Part shown: piece by piece, positions 11,881-24,284 of the stretch
Layout of the letters: the number at the start of each line of letters is the position of its first letter
Position numbering within the stretch: position 1 is the stretch's first letter
From: Rugalucina vietnamica
Lineage: Eukaryota > Mollusca > Bivalvia > Lucinida > Lucinidae
Assembly: GCA_964017185.1 (NCBI GenBank)
Contig: OZ024869.1
Location: forward strand, 57,810,761 to 57,874,760
DNA length: 64,000 bases
Reading direction: 5' to 3'
Program-made: the position numbers and the translations under genes
Notes under the pieces: generated by a model
What the model was told of the DNA's origin: nothing
The model's input: only the letters and a program-made list of their open reading frames with translations
Database searches by the model: none

Positions 11881-12272
11881 ACATCTTGAAAGTGACTTAC
11901 CAGTTGAGGGCATAGTGTTTCATAAACACATTTTCTAGTTAAACTAGTCTTGGTAGGAAAAACAGTTCTCCAGAAGTCTGGATCAGTTTTACTTATTATA
12001 GAGTCCTTTAGCACCCTATAAGGTTCTTTCCTTACTGAGTGTAATACAGAGCATCGTAGTAGCATGTGAATAATATCTTCATCCTCAATGAAGCATAATG
12101 GACAGGTAGAGTTCACCTGGTACTGATTAAACTTGGAACGGATGGTTTGCACTATATATGTCCCTGTCAAAATTCGGCATTTCACAATACCACGACGAAC
12201 ATCTAGTCTAGTAGATTGTACAGTGTCCCAAACTGGGTGGGTTTGACCAATCCGAAGACCTGTAATATTCAA
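11881..12272 (-). pseudogene. LINE A C-terminal zinc-knuckle region
   Basis: The minus frame reads GQTHPVWDTVQSTRLDVRRG, then CPLCFIEDEDIIHMLLRC, a CxxC...H...C finger found at the end of many LINE polyproteins. It is separated from the RT by LINE B and ends at the junction with the modular repeat at about 11880. Confidence 0.7.
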
Positions 12273-14207
12273 TTCAATTCAATTCTTTATTCAGATTGCC
12301 AAATACATTTTAGCGCATCCACAAAACATGTAATAAAAGGACATCAAACAATAACAAATTACACACTAAATTTAGGAGGTTTTGATAGTGCAAACTGGCC
12401 GACCAGAATGTGAACATCATAGGAAAAACTGGTGCAGTGCCCATACAGTCATACATACAAGTATCCCTGATATAGGCCGTGCCTACCAGCCATCGGTTTA
12501 AGTTGCAATCAAACCGGGTGCCCAGTTCACTCAGGCTATAGTCTTTGTATACAATTATGCATTACGAATACATGTTCATGCAATAAACAGAGGATATTAC
12601 AGATGAAAAATAAGAAAATTTTCAGTAGAATTTTTGTGATATTCTTCCCATTTCTGCCCAAAACACAGACTGCCGGCACACGTTAGATTCGCCTTGGCGA
12701 GGCGGTTCTAATGAGCATCCACAATCCATGCCCCGGAGCAAAAATAAGCAAAATAGGTATACCCCTGCATACCCCAGTTTTGCTATATAAAATTGGGACT
12801 CAAGGGGGTATTCACTACACGGACATGCCTTTGTAATGGTATACGTTATGAATTTAACAATGCCGTTTGGCAGGGTATTCTTCTCTTTGATTGGTCTGTA
12901 TTCATATATGATTTCATATAATTTTGACTATATTTACCAGTGGTAAACTGGAGATAAACTGCAATATCCTACCCCAGGACAGTGTTAAACATGTATTATT
13001 TAAAGATTTATTGCTAGAATTATCTGTAAGAAAAACAGGTGTTTCGACAGACTATAGAAATACTTAAAATCATGAAAATAGTAGTATATCTACTTACTTA
13101 TAGAACACTTCCTAACTTTTAAAGCATCATTGATATAGTTAGTAATATTTTAGCTATTTTGTTGGTTTTGTGGGTTGAGAATATGTTTAATTGTTTCAAC
13201 CCCTTTTCCCAAAACATGTATCGTTTCTGATATAAATGTATTACTCATGCGCAAGGAATCATATTTCTTGCATTCTAAAAGAAAATGTTCCTCTGATTCT
13301 ACAGATTCAGGACAAAAGGGACAAAATCTTCTGTCTCTTGATACTTTTGGTCTACAATATCGCAATGTTTCAATATTAAGGGTATGGCAGCTTAGTCTAA
13401 ATTTGGTAATTAAAGATCTCTTATCTTTACTAGATTTCATGTTTAAATAACATGGTATATTGGAGTTATACAGCGTACTAAAAAGTTCAAGTTTGCTATC
13501 AGATGATGCTCTGATATGTGCCAAATTATTATCTATTTTTTTTTATTATAAAACGTTTTTAGAACATCTAAAAACTTGTCTTTACTATAGTAACAAAGGT
13601 CTTGCATACCCAAAAGTTTTTCGATATGTTTGATATTTGTAAGCCATGACTTTCCACCTTGCCGAAACAACTGTTTGTCTGTTTGATATAGCTTTTGCAA
13701 CAATCTGCCAGATGGAAGTTTGACGAGCCTGCAATAATAACTATGCATAAGTTTCAGTATTGATATCAAAACTGGGAGTCGGTTTAGTTCACATCTTGTC
13801 GCTAAATTAGAAGTTTTGTTGTGAACTCCTAGGGAAAATTTGCAAGATTTCAAATGCACAAGTTCAAATGGGTATTTATCATTCATCAAATCAATCTTAT
13901 AATCAGAAATCCAAATTTCACTTGCATAGGTTAATATTGGTTGAATGATAGAACCAAAGAGTTTCAATAAAGTTTCTATATTCATAGAAGCTGTATTCTT
14001 TAATTTTTGAATTCATACTGCACAAAGCTTTAGTTGCTTTTGCTGATAAATCAAGTGAGGCTTGTTTTAGATTGCCTGTATAAGATATATTGACACCTAA
14101 ATATTGATAATTATGCACTTGTTTGATTGATGAATTTTTATATTGAATATCATTAATCAATATTTTCTTTCTACTTCTGAAAATAATTACTTTTGTTTTG
14201 TCTTTTC
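12266..14207 (-). mobile_element. LINE B, 5'-truncated, inserted in LINE A
   Basis: It starts within the RT at DKTKVIIFRSRKK. It runs through NYQYLGVNISYTGNLK (the YLG motif after the YADD box), PILTYASEIW and a C-terminal finger CPFCPESVESEEHFLLEC (about 13300). A roughly 850-bp 3' untranslated part ends in AATAAAGAATTGAATTG at about 12266-12289. Loss of the 5' part together with a pentanucleotide 3' tail is typical of LINE insertion. Stops near 13985 and 13530 break the frame. It is younger than LINE A because it interrupts it. Confidence 0.75.
13150..14207 (-). pseudogene. LINE B ORF2 C-terminal half
   Basis: Three minus-strand frames cover the region (about 14207-13918, 13985-13533, 13524-13150). 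They are broken by a frameshift near 13950 and a stop near 13530 in an A/T run. Palm-end and thumb motifs and the CCHC-like finger are present; the endonuclease and catalytic RT boxes are absent through 5' truncation. Confidence 0.7.
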
Positions 14208-15933
14208 ACCTGCTTCTTGGCGAAGTCTCTCTGGCCAGTATTTTCTGACTGCATTCTTGGTCTTTATTTTCCACTGATCTTTGGAAATGTCCAGTTCACA
14301 TATAGAGTCAATATCTGGAAGCTCATATTTGGTCAAGATATGCTTTACTCTTGTGAAGAAGCTTCTACTTTCACTGTCATAAGATAAGGATTGTCTCTTT
14401 GCAAATTTTGTATTGCCTGACTTAAGACATGAAAACAACAAACTTAGATGTCTCTTATCTAGTTCCGCCTCCATTGGTAATGCTCCTAATAGAAGAAGGA
14501 CGGCAGCATATGAAGTTCTACTAGGGAGAGTTTGTAATTTTCTTAATGTATCCACATGAAAGTCATTTAAGAGTTTAAAATGCTTTTTAAGTAAAAATAT
14601 TGACTGTAGACCAAATAATAACCTTGGCATAACATAACATTGATACATCTTATATGAAACTTTTGGATTGAGCCCATTTGAGCCATGCATACCAGTCTTA
14701 ATTAAAGAATACAGTGTACGTCTAGCTAGACTAATCCTATCAATAACATTGACTTGACCTTCAGATGAGCCACCACGTACAAGCCCTAAATGCTCTGAAC
14801 TTTCTTTTACAGTCATAGGGGTTTTACCCAGAACCCAGGAAGACCAATTTTCATTCTTCAAATGATGAGAATTCATTATATGCCGTACAACACAACTTTT
14901 TGTTGGATGAAACGTGCATTTGTTTCTGCTAGAGTTTCTGTAACATTTGTCTAACATAATTTGGAGTTTCCAAGGATATTTAGACATTAACAGTAAATCA
15001 TCAGCACATGTAGGACATCCCACATATATTGTCCCAATGAACACTCCCAGATTTGCTTTCTCAAGATCTAAGAGAAGAGGGTTGATATAGGTCATAAAAA
15101 TGCGGAGACAGTACGCCACCTTGGCGGACACCCTGCAGAACTGGAAATGGGTCACTATATTCACCCTGCCACTTGACCTTAGATGTTAACCCCTCATACA
15201 GATCACTAACCACTGACCACAGGCCTCCATCTACTCCTTGGGAGTAAAGTTCACATAATGTAAGCTTATGATCTTGCTTATCAAAAGCCTTCTGACTATC
15301 CATTGGAGCAATATAGAGAGGCGTCTTATTAATATATGCATCATAAGAAGCTTCAGAGAGCAGTAACGATCCAAGTCCCGGACTGAGGCCCTCACTGAAT
15401 CCTACTTGTAGTTCTGATTGTTCACTATTTAAACCTTTCTCAATCAACTTATCAAGCAAAGCATACTCAAAGACCTTACCAATAGTGGCAGTTACAGTTA
15501 TTCCTCTGTAATTATCTACCGAAGTTGGATCTTTACCCTTTTTGTGGACAGGAGTCAGAACGCCAGTCTTAAAACTTTCAGGAACGACACCTGAACTCAC
15601 TATTTCATTAAAAAGCTTAACCAACAATGGTAATATATAAAGGCCAGAACTGGGATTGGACATGAGTTCAGAAATAATATTTTCCTTTTCTTGAGATTTC
15701 TCATACCGAATTTGGGTTCTCAATGGTTTTTTGGCTAATTTCCTTTCAGCAAATAAAACCTCAACATTGGAATCATCACTCCGGTATTTCCAAGACCTAT
15801 GAGTGCTTCTACAGGTTTTTAAAAGCTCCCTTACTCGCGGAGAAACCCGACGACTAGGTCCCTTCAATTTGTATGCTAATGCTGGGACTGATTTCCTAGC
15901 TGCGAGATGCAACAGTTCGCCTAGTGTCTCCAC
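14208..15933 (-). pseudogene. LINE A reverse transcriptase
   Basis: Two overlapping minus frames (15933-15061 and 15164-14187) carry the RT landmarks in order: GVLTPVHKKGKDP and YRGITVTATIGKVFE (fingers), IAPMDSQKAFDKQDH (first catalytic aspartate context), GVRQGGVLSPHFYDLY, and CADDLLLMS (the YADD box, here with C in place of Y/F). A thumb/connection region follows with CYVMPRLLFGLQ. The frame slips between the GGVLSP and CADD motifs, and the YADD tyrosine is replaced, so the copy is dead. Synthesis of cDNA at the nick is the family function. Confidence 0.8.
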
Positions 15934-15964
15934 TTTCTCCTTTACCGATAATGTTTCACATCTC

Positions 15965-16301
15965 TCACTGTTGGGTTGTTTGGAATTTATCCTTATCTAC
16001 TTTTTCCCATTTGAGTTTCATAACGGCCTTAGTTGGCTTAGATTGCTTTCTACTTAAGGTCACAGAGACAAACTGATTCATTGACATAGTAACTGGCACA
16101 TGTGATGAAGTATTAATATCCTGCATATCAAATATAGATACTAAATTGCCCAATGTACATCCAGACTTCGTAAGGATATAGTCAATCTGGGATGAAGAAT
16201 TTCCAGAATGATTGAAGAATGTACATTTTGTAGAGCCTCCAAGACTATCTGTGAGAGAATTCTTCTCACAGAAGGTACGGAGAAGCCGGTCATGTTGATT
16301 A
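15965..16301 (-). pseudogene. LINE A endonuclease, C-terminal part and linker
   Basis: It continues HDRLLRTFCEKNSLTDSLGG, then SSQIDYILT (the SQIDYIL motif typical of LINE endonucleases) and SSHVPVTMSM (the S-D/S-H-x-P motif). A linker rich in K and W follows. A frameshift near 15960 separates it from the RT frame. Confidence 0.75.
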
Positions 16302-17118
16302 TGTTACGTGCCAGGCGTAACTAGAAGATTAAGGAAACCAACAAGTTGGTTAGCCAGCAACAAGCTTTGTTTAAAATTTAACAAATCTATTTAGAAGTGA
16401 TTTAACCAGTAATTACATGTGAAACAATCAAAAGCATATATACAATCAAACAAAAATGAATGTACAATACCTTTCAAGATGTTAATTCCCTTAAAGAATG
16501 TCTGAATGTCCCTCAGAATTTTTTAACACAAGTCTGTATCAGTTTCTGATCCCAAGAATTAAAGTTTGTTTCAAAATAGCACTATGTCCCAATCCAGAAT
16601 CGAATATCACAAAGTAATCCAAGAATAAGTTTAAATTCCAGTAAGATAGATTTTGACTTCTTAATAGTAACGGTACCCAAAGATTGTCCTTATGAAAATT
16701 TATAGCCCTTATATAGCACTGAGGAACATTCAGGATTCTTCCAGCAAATTCTATGATATCATATACTAAAAATAACAAGTTGTTTACCAAAATTTAATGT
16801 TCTGGAATATTGTAGAGATGCCATTATCCTTCCAGAAAATTCCACAATATTCTTTTGACATAAAAAAGATTTTTCTAGAAGATTCTACATCTTTGGTTCT
16901 TCCAGATTTTTCCGTCAAAGAACAATTTGAAATTTCTAGAAAATTCTGAAGTAAACAACCTGTTTATGTCCAATATCTGGGACACTAAAAGTAAATAATT
17001 GCTAAGGACAACAAGTAAACATCATATGTATAACATCATACTTTCCTGGGCATACTCCCTTGGGAAGTTTACCAGTACTGAATGCACATCTTTCAACAAG
17101 TAACTGTCATACATAACA
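16302..17118 (-). mobile_element. Solo LTR of the Gmr1-like family
   Basis: This 817-bp block is the reverse complement of the LTRs of the element at 50652-57528. It starts TGTTACGTGCC and ends CATACATAACA on the plus strand. The 4-bp ATTA lies on both sides. Removing one copy restores the LINE A endonuclease text, which supports a simple insertion followed by LTR-LTR recombination. Divergence from the full-length LTRs is small by eye, so it is fairly young. Confidence 0.88.
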
Positions 17119-17640
17119 ATTAGATCTACTTGACACCACAGTATCATTAAAGTCACCACACACCACTAGTCTATGAGAAACAATGTACTTATCAATAATA
17201 CTTTGGAGTACATCTAAATGTTCTATATATTGAGCAGTGGATCCAGAATCCATTAAAGGCATATAGCAGTTTATAAGGCCTATGTTGCCCTCATTTGTAC
17301 TTATCTCAATGGCTATGATACGGGTATTTCCAACCGGCAGTCTCTTGATATATTTTGTGAATTCCATAGGCCATAAAATGGCAACACCAGCCCTACCACG
17401 GGGAGCATGAAAATTTGAAATAAAATTATCACTGTCAGCACATAATGCATGGTAATCATAGTTTGGTAAAAATAGCTTTAGATTATCTTTTTCAAAATGC
17501 CAAAGCCAAGTTTCCTGTAAGCATAAAATACTGCCGGTTTTCGATAACCCATGTAAATAAGGCAAATTTGGGACAACTCCCTCAACATTAAAACTAGTTA
17601 CATGGAGCGTCTGCCTGTTGTGAGAACTGGAAGCACACTG
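17119..17640 (-). pseudogene. LINE A endonuclease, N-terminal part
   Basis: The minus-strand frame reads LHVTSFNVEG, the classic start of an AP-type LINE endonuclease, then LCLQETWLW (catalytic-site glutamate context), GRAGVAILWP and VVCGDFNDT, the metal-binding GDFN motif. The role is nicking target DNA to prime reverse transcription. The frame runs to SSRSN, where the LTR begins. On the other side of the LTR the sequence resumes with QHDRLLRTFCEKNSL, so the insertion is clean. Confidence 0.8.
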
Positions 17641-18989
17641 TTTATCGGTTCTGGATAAATAGTGGAGCGGCTTAGTGGGTGATTTTGAGGAAATACTTCA
17701 GTTGATGATACAAGTATGAAATTTTCACCATATGTTCTTTACATGACACACATTAAATTCTGATCCCTGGCCACTTGAAATTCCGCCATTTTCAAGATGG
17801 CCGCCCAAAAACAAAATGGCCGACAGTTCTGAAAGGAGTATATGTAGTAAATTGCTCATATCTTAGGTTCTTTTCAGTATAGAACAATAATATTGATACC
17901 AAAATGAAGCTAAAAGATTGTTCTTTGAAATAAAGTTCTAATATGCAAATTACCTCATTTGCATAATTATGAATATTAATGAGATCTTACTTTTTTGTCT
18001 AAAAATTGAGGGAAAAAACACATCTAACTTTCTGTATGATGTAAAATGTTAAATGAAATGGATAACTGTGGCTTTGATATTGCTAGACCATAAATTATCA
18101 TAAATTGATAAAAGCTAATTAGCATGTTCATGAATATTCATTTTAGAATATTCCAAGGCTTTGTATGTCCTTACCTAACAGTTTGGTTTAGAGAGTTCAT
18201 ACAGTATATTGCTCATATCTTTGGTCCTGTTCGTAATAGAACAACAATATTCATACCAAAATGAAGCTAAATGATTGTTATTTCAAATAGAGTTCAAATA
18301 TGCAAATTACCTCATTTGCATATATATGAATATAAATGAGGTTTTTAGTTTTGCTAAAAACTTGAAAACAAAATCACATCTTATTCGCTGAACGATGTAA
18401 AATGTTCATGATGTAGATTGTCTATAAATATTACCCTCATTGTAAAATAAATGTCAGTAATATAAGATCTATGTGCTTTCCTTCAAAAAGTGGGAGCTAA
18501 GTCTTGAAAAATTTAATTTCTACATTGCAAACACCACCATTTCTTTTTGTCACTATGACCAGTGCATAATTGCGCAAGAATAAATTTATCTACAAGAAAC
18601 CCAAATATTTCCGTTTTGTTTTCATCACATCTGATGAAACTGTTCCATGATTTTGGAGGTCTGCAGTTACCAATTACCTTTCGGTATACACCAGTTACTA
18701 TTTTCTGCCTGGTCTCATCGTTGAGACTATCTTGGCGATAAATAATAATAATAAAAAAAAAACCCTGGAATGTTTTCTGGCATATGACTCAATATGAGGT
18801 ACGATCACCTCCTTTGCCTAACCTTCAAAAGTTTCTAATGCTCCGGGTTAGACTACTGTTACCATGTGTATTTGGAGAAAGCAATTAGCTAAGAACTTGC
18901 AAGTATGTTGTCGCCCATTCTGGTATGCTTGAAATGAGCCGTACTGGCAATTATAAATTATGATTTTTTAATTAACTGATTGATGTGTT

Positions 18990-19850
18990 TATCAAATACA
19001 AGAGAAGCACTTGGGCACTAACAAGCTGCTCTACATGGCCGTCGTTGATCTGAAGAAAGCAATTGATCGCGTCCTGAAGGATGTAATCTGGTGGGCAATG
19101 CGAAACTAAGACGAATGACTAGTGCGTCTGGTCCAGTCTATGTATGAGAAGCAGGGTTAAAGTGGGCAGTGGATACAGTGAGGAGTTTGGTGTCAAAGTA
19201 GGTGTTCATCAGGGCTCTGTCCTTAGCCTGCTACTCTTCATCATTGTGCTATAGGCTTTATCCAGGAAGTTCCGCACAGGCTGCCATTGGGTTCTGCTGT
19301 ATGCAGATGACTTATGATATGACACTGTTGAGTCCATGGAAGAACTACCTGTTAAGTTGAAGACTTGGAAAGCAGAGATAGAGAGGAAAGTTCTTTGAGT
19401 GAACATGGGGAAGACAAAGATCATGGTCTCTGGCCTCAATCTGAACCTTCTGAAAAAAATCTGGAAAGAATCCCTGTTGCGTCTGTCAGACAGGCGTAGG
19501 AAGAAATGCTGTTTTTGTGGTGGATGCTTCTCCTGGATCTACAAGAAATGCAGTGGAATCAAAAGGTACAAGTAGGCAAAAATCAAAGGCTCCTTGCGCC
19601 GTGATCCAGATTTCAGCTGTGCTGGCTGCCTATGAAAGGCGCGTCCCATAGATGGAAGGCTAGTGAAGAAGGTGCTAGTTGATGACGAAACAGTTGAGGC
19701 TGTACCAGAGTTCTGTTATAGCTTTCTGCTGGCGGAGGTTGTGAACTGGCTGCAGTCACACACTGCAAATCGGCTTAGGGCAAGTTCCGCCAACTACTCC
19801 CTCTCCACACCAATCGCATAAATCATGGGATGAAGTGTTGTTGGACAACG
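18990..19850 (+). pseudogene. RTE-type LINE fossil inside the foldback
   Basis: Plus-strand text reads LYMAVVDLKKAIDRVLKDV (an RT box A relative of AFVDLEKAFDRVPR), then VHQGSVLSLLLF, then LLYADDL (YADD box) followed by a stop. Further on come INMGKTK-like text and a cysteine-rich CCFCGGCFSWIYKKCSGIK, the zinc-binding segment common in invertebrate RTE polyproteins. Several stops and frameshifts make it a dead copy. No complete ends are seen. Confidence 0.75.
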
Positions 19851-19914
19851 AATAGAAGGTTAGAATGGATACTGCCGATCCGTATAATCGCTCAGAGTGG
19901 AAAGGTCGTCTAAG

Positions 19915-20090
19915 TATAAAAATAAAACTGAGATCTTTTAAGAGCAGTGAGTATATTTGTGAGAAAGGTAATGGGTCATACCGCGGTTTCGGCTATTCAA
20001 GCCTCTTCAGTGACCCTTAAGAATTGCCAACATGGAGCCATAGAGAATTGCTGTAATTTTGCAACTTTTAACAGGGTAGTCAATGATAAA
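19915..20090 (+). mobile_element. SINE body copy 1
   Basis: It shares with the copies at 20285 and 63500 the blocks TTTAAGAGCAG, GGTTTCGGCTA(T/C)TCAAGCCTC, CAACATGGAGCCA and AATTGCTGTAATTTTGCAAC. No tRNA head is seen, so it is headless. Confidence 0.7.
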
Positions 20091-20284
20091 GACTTGTTTA
20101 ATCAAAATGGGACCAAATAAAGTAAACGTTGTTTAAAAAATGAATCTTAACCGATTATAATTTTCTGATTTCTCAAAATACCCTCTCTGATCTCAAAGGA
20201 CCAAAAGGAAAATATAATGTGCACTATGAATGATGTACGGGGAGACTTTTTAGGGCTGCCACACGGCACAACACCAGCTGCAGT

Positions 20285-20460
20285 AATAACAAATAAAAAT
20301 ACAACTGAGATCCTTTAAGAGCAGTGAGTATACATGTATTTGTGAGAAAGGTGATGGGCCGAACCGCGGTTTCGGCTATTCAAGCCTCATCAGTGACCCT
20401 TTAGATCTGGCAACATGGAGCCAAAGAGAATTGCTGTAATTTTGCAACTTTTAACAGAAG
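20285..20460 (+). mobile_element. SINE body copy 2
   Basis: Same body as copy 1, about 370 bp downstream and in the same orientation. It is flanked by AATAAAAATACAACTGAG upstream and lacks the tRNA head. Confidence 0.7.
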
Positions 20461-21681
20461 GCGATTTGTCAAACAAGTCCAACCCTCAGATGAGGACAAA
20501 GGACTATAAAAAGGATATGATGATGTTATGATCAGTGGACAGACTTAGTAGATGCTAGCAAATAATTGATGGGAAATAATTTAATTGTGGGAAGCTCACT
20601 ACAAACATAAATTGTCATTTTTTAGTTTAAATGTATGCATAGGTATGCACTATAGGGATCAAACCGTTTTTATATGATTAATACATTTTGATATTCAGTT
20701 AGCCAGTGAACACGTGCAAGCTTAGAAAGAAAGTACAATGACATATATCTTGTATTAATGACATTTATTTTACAGTGAAAGTGATATTTGTAGACAATTT
20801 ACAGAATGAACTTTCATAACTAAACTGATACAGTCTTGAAGTATTTAAAAATGAATATTCATGAATATGCTAATTGGCTGTTGTTAATTTATGATTCTTT
20901 TTGGTGAAGAAATATCAAAGCCACAGTTATCAATCTCATTTAACATTTTACATCATTCAGAGAATGGGATGTGATTTTTTTTTTCAAGTTTTTGGCAACA
21001 AAATAAGACCTTTTAATATTCATAAATATGCAAATGAAGTAATTTGCAAATTTGAACTCCATTGAAAAGAACAATCATTACGCTTCATTTTGGTATAAAT
21101 ACTGATGTTCTATGATGAACAGAACCTAAGCTATAAGCAATTTACTGTATGAACTTTTAAAAATAAACTGATAGATAAGGGCATACAAAGTCTTAAAATG
21201 GTTTAAAATGAATATTCATGAACATGCTAATTAGCTTTTGTTAATTTATGATAATTTATGGTCTAGCAATATCAAAGCCATAGGTATCCATTTCATTTAA
21301 CATTTTACATTGTTCAGAATATAAGATGTGGTTTTTTTTTCTCAATTTTTAGCCAAAAGAGTAAGATCTCATAAATATTCATAAATATGCAAATGAGATA
21401 ATTTGCATATTAGAACTTTATTTCAAAGAACAATCTTTTAGCTTCATTTTGGTATCAATATTATTGTTCTATGATGAAAAGTACCTAAGATATGAGCAAT
21501 TTACTACATATACTCCTTTCAGAACTGTCGGCCATTTTGTTTTTGGGCGGCCATCTTGAAAATGGCGGAATTTCAAGTGGCCAGGGATCAGAATTTAATG
21601 TGTGTCATGTAAAGAACATATGGTGAAAATTTCATGCTTGTATCATCAACTGAAGTATTTTCTCATTAAGCAGCTCCACTA

Positions 21682-22280
21682 AAATAAAAACTATTCAAAG
21701 GCTACGCATATATTAATGATCAAAGAAACGCGGTTTCAGCTTTTGAGAAAGTTTTATGACGCGTCTCAAATTACAATGCACATAATCATGATAATCGGCT
21801 TCTTTCTTCAAAGAAAGGACACATTCTTGGGGTACAATATGAATAAAGGAATTAATGAAGGCCCCCGGGGCAGACGGCTTGTGTGTTCAGTCAATCGGCG
21901 TTGCTATCGCATGGTTTAGCAAAAGATAATTATGATTCCAGTGTCGTAAATAAACATGGATACACTAAACAAAAAGTAATTTTAATTTGTGAACACGGAC
22001 TGAATATAATGTAAGTGGTTTTGGCTCAAGTCAAATATAGGGGACACCTCAGGGACATAGACATTGTATGCCTGTATATGAAACTATAAGACGGATAGAT
22101 GAAAAACAGGCAATGGTAGAAGATGGAGTAGAAACTGTTATAAAACGGACGGATATTGCATGCAGATCATAGATGAGACATTATTGATACCTAATAAGGG
22201 ACAGAAACACAAAAAATATGTGTATTCTAAGTGCTTGAGGTAAAGACCAGTCGTAAACTATAATAAGAGCTGATAACGCA
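21682..22280. other. No recognisable feature
   Basis: AT-rich single-copy-looking DNA between two repeat blocks. The 67-codon plus-strand frame (21716-21919) has no recognisable motif. Confidence 0.4.
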
Positions 22281-22284
22281 TCTG

Positions 22285-22985
22285 AGATGTATTGTTCACA
22301 AGTAATGACCAACAAAATGTTGACAGGTCCACAAGTTGACAGGTAGACAGGTTGACATGTCGACAGGTTGACAGGTCGACAGGTCGACCGGTTGACAGGT
22401 CGACAGTTGAGAGGTCGAGGGAAGTGAAAGAATTACGCATGCGTGCAAAACATGGGCAATCATAGGGAGGGATGTAGGTAAAATTCAATGGAGTAGGCAA
22501 GCCCCCCAGACCCCCCGCAACAGAATGCAAACTACATATATAGCCATGTTACAGGTGACAGGTCGACAATATGACAGGTCGACAGGTTGACAGGTCGACA
22601 GGTGGACAGGTTGACAGGTCGACAGGTCGACAGTTGAGAGGTCGACGGAAGTGAAAGAATTGCGCATGCGTGCAAAACATGGGCAATCATAGGGATGGAT
22701 GTAGGTCAAGTTCAATGAAGTAGGCATTGATTCACAACGGAAGCCCCCCAGATGCAAACTCCATATATAGCCATGTTACAGGTGACAGGTCGACAGGATG
22801 ACAGGTCGACAGGTTGACAGGTCGACAGGTCGACAAGTTGACAGGTCGACAAGTCGACAGTTGAGAGGTCGACGGAAGTGAAAGAATTGCGCATGCGTGC
22901 AAAACATGGGCAATCATAGGGAAGGATGTAGGTCAAGTTCAGTGGAGTAGGCATTGATTCACAACGGAATGCCTGGAGGCAAGCC
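22285..22985 (+). repeat. Tandem 228-bp repeat with GTCGAC-rich minisatellite
   Basis: Three units, with GTTGAGAGGTCGA at about 22405, 22632 and 22860, give a period of 227-228 bp. Each has a variable stretch of ACAGGTCGACAGGTTG decamers, then AATTGCGCATGCGTGC and GCAAGCCCCCC text, then CCATATATAGCCATGTTACAGG. The minisatellite portion differs in copy number between units. Confidence 0.85.
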
Positions 22986-23029
22986 CCCTACTTGGCAGTC
23001 CAAATCCAAAAAAGTGGCTTAGTTTTGGT

Positions 23030-23560
23030 TTTGTTGGCATTTTTGAGTACATTATTCTACCTATGCTCATAATATTCCTTGGCATGTGCCCAAACTGGTA
23101 CGGGTGGATGCCAAGTCTGTAAATGACCCTGGGCCACAGAACAAGGTCAAAGGTCAAACGAGTGCAAAATAGCAAAAATCTGTAAAAATGAAAATAAACA
23201 TCATTGTTTTGGAAAATAATGGACTGATTATAGATAACTTGTACTCATGTCATTCCTTGACATGTGTCCAAAGACATAGAGGTGGATACCAAGACTGTAA
23301 GAGCTCCTTGATGACAGAATTAGGTCAAAAGTCAAATGAGTGCAAAATAACAAACACCCGTTACAATAACCCAAGTATTTCTTAAATCAAATATGAGCTG
23401 ACTAAAGGCAACATGTGCTTATTTTATTCATTGACAAGTGTTTAAACTCATACGGGTATATTCCAAGTCTGTAACTGCCTCTGGGTCACATAATTAGGTC
23501 AGATGTCATATGAGTGCAAAAATAGCAAAACCTGTTATGATAAGTAATAGTCTTCTAGCT
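23030..23560 (+). repeat. About 177-bp tandem repeat, three copies
   Basis: TTCCTTGGCATGTG-like blocks occur at about 23076, 23254 and 23429. Each is followed by GGTGGAT(G/A)CCAAG and AGGTCAAA.GTCAAA.GAGTGCAAAA. Copies diverge progressively left to right. Confidence 0.75.
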
Positions 23561-24284
23561 ATCCATACCCCCTCCCCCCAGGGGGAATGGATTACACTAT
23601 GATTTTCCAGAAGTACATTAAAAAAGCTATCAAACCCTGTTTTCTGTCATCTGGAAGTGGAAGTGTTTGCGATTTACGCTATGTTCTATTAAAGTACCCT
23701 AAATATTCATTTTTTGCGTTTTTATAATGGGGTTACACAAAGAAAATTGAAGATATCTCAATTATTTGTAATCCTAGACCATTGAACTTGGTCTCATTTT
23801 AAAGCTTAGACATAGCCCTTTCTTTCAATGATAAGTAATGGAAAATATCTAATTTGCATATTCATGAATTTTCATTAAAACTTTAAAATGAATAAAAAGA
23901 AACAATTAAAAATCAAGTATCCCATAAAAACTAATTTCATGCCTAAACTATCATTGTGGCTCATTGTAATTGTACCAATAATACTATTTGACAAATTTGT
24001 TGATGTCATGGGCCTAAATAAAAATAATCTCATTTGCATTTTCGTGAATATTAATGAAAATGACGAAAATCAAGATTTACAAAGGGAAAATCTATTGCCA
24101 TTCGAAGGGTTTAGGGTGGGATATCTATAGAATGTACCTTGCACCCTTAGAACGAATGCCCATGGGTGCTAGTTTGGTCAGAGGATCACTTTATTGCACA
24201 TTTGTGTCATGTAAAATCACAGAGTGTTCATCCCCACCCCTAATAAGCAGAGGAAGTAGAGTGGTACAACTATATTACCACATG

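Larger units (their letters stand above)
11881..17640 (-). mobile_element. LINE A, decayed non-LTR retrotransposon with nested insertions
   Basis: On the minus strand the order is endonuclease (17640 to about 15965), reverse transcriptase (15933 to about 14208) and a C-terminal zinc-knuckle region (12272-11881). Two insertions split it: a solo LTR at 16302-17118 inside the endonuclease, and LINE B at about 12266-14207 inside the C-terminal part. Several frameshifts lie outside the insertions. An AP-type endonuclease plus RT plus CCHC-like finger puts it among jockey/I/CR1-group LINEs. I cannot name the clade. Confidence 0.75.
17660..21681. mobile_element. 4-kb foldback element with modular arms
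   Basis: The outer ends are TAGTGGAGC and GCTCCACTA. The left arm (17660 to about 18472) is matched in reverse by about 20738-21681. Shared landmarks are TTCCGCCATTTTCAAGATGG, GGCCACTTGAAATT, ATATGCAAATTACCTCATTT and TTGTAAAATAAATGTCA. Each arm holds two copies of a roughly 340-bp module (AGAACAATATTGATACCAAAATGAAGC). The spacer is 2.27 kb with a LINE fossil and SINE bodies. The long arms and dead cargo suggest a Foldback-type TIR element or a palindromic satellite. No transposase is seen. Confidence 0.8.
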
